From: Ligilactobacillus agilis DSM 20509
Lineage (GTDB): Bacteria > Bacillota > Bacilli > Lactobacillales > Lactobacillaceae
Assembly: GCF_001436215.1 (NCBI RefSeq)
Contig: NZ_AYYP01000001.1
Location: forward strand, 33,095-97,094
Direction: 5' to 3'
Length of the DNA: 64,000 nt
In this document: in pieces, positions 64,000-64,000 of the stretch
Layout of the letters: the number at the start of each line of letters is the position of its first letter
Position numbering within the stretch: position 1 is the first letter of the stretch
Notes under the pieces: generated by a model
Told to the model about the DNA's origin: nothing
The model's database searches: none
The model's input: only the letters and a program-made list of their open reading frames with translations
Made by a program: the position numbers and the translations under genes

Positions 64000-64000
64000 A

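Overview
The window reads as a low-to-moderate GC Gram-positive chromosome, most likely from the family Lactobacillaceae. The evidence is the origin order rpmH / dnaA-dnaN / yaaA-recF-gyrB-gyrA / rpsF-ssb-rpsR, the wealth of PTS genes, class III fructose bisphosphatase, CcpA-type cre sites, and MtlR/MtlA/MtlF/MtlD. I see no rRNA, tRNA, CRISPR array or intact transposase. The species cannot be named from sequence alone.

Layout. 1-3.9 kb: the end of a GntR/UTRA regulator, a leftward cellobiose/lactose-type PTS operon (IIB-IIA-membrane protein-IIC), a second IIB, and a divergent SemiSWEET sugar carrier. 4-6.7 kb: a leftward TrmB regulator / TSUP permease / mu-crystallin-family dehydrogenase operon. 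6.8-19.1 kb: fbp, a candidate structured small RNA, an aldo/keto reductase under a MerR-type promoter, asnB, an OmpR-type two-component system, a PTS_EIIC_2-type permease with an elaborate attenuator leader, and two MFS transporters. 19.3-31.3 kb: the origin block. rpsF-ssb-rpsR and yaaA-recF-gyrB-gyrA run left, dnaA-dnaN runs left, and rpmH-rnpA-yidC runs right. DnaA boxes lie on both sides of dnaA, with a DnaA-trio-like unwinding site next to dnaN. 31.4-39.9 kb: apbE, a MocR-type regulator, adenine deaminase, a topoisomerase III-like enzyme, and glycerate kinase.

39.9-42.8 kb is an AT-rich insert (RpiR regulator, YczE-like membrane protein, 6-phospho-beta-glucosidase). 43-54.7 kb: mtlR, glmS, a DUF606 transporter with a second MerR-type promoter, a MacAB-like efflux system, and the mannitol operon mtlA-mtlF-mtlD with two cre sites and a large dyad. 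54.9-64 kb: ackA, a decayed ABC exporter, a membrane-anchored matrixin-like metalloprotease, a second candidate small RNA, a tributyrin-type esterase, mnmE-mnmG with a hairpin leader, and a frameshifted GGDEF/EAL gene that ends in a hairpin-rich sequence at the window edge.

The most unusual content is non-coding: two orphan transcription units with several hairpins each (8.85-9.04 kb and 58.3-58.4 kb), a leader-peptide attenuator before the PTS_EIIC_2 gene, a repeated 16-bp palindrome (three perfect copies), a matched pair of 19-bp-spacer MerR-type promoters, and a palindrome inside the gyrase-operon promoter. Protein functions are read from family motifs by eye. Promoters and RNA folds were found by manual pairing and are predictions.
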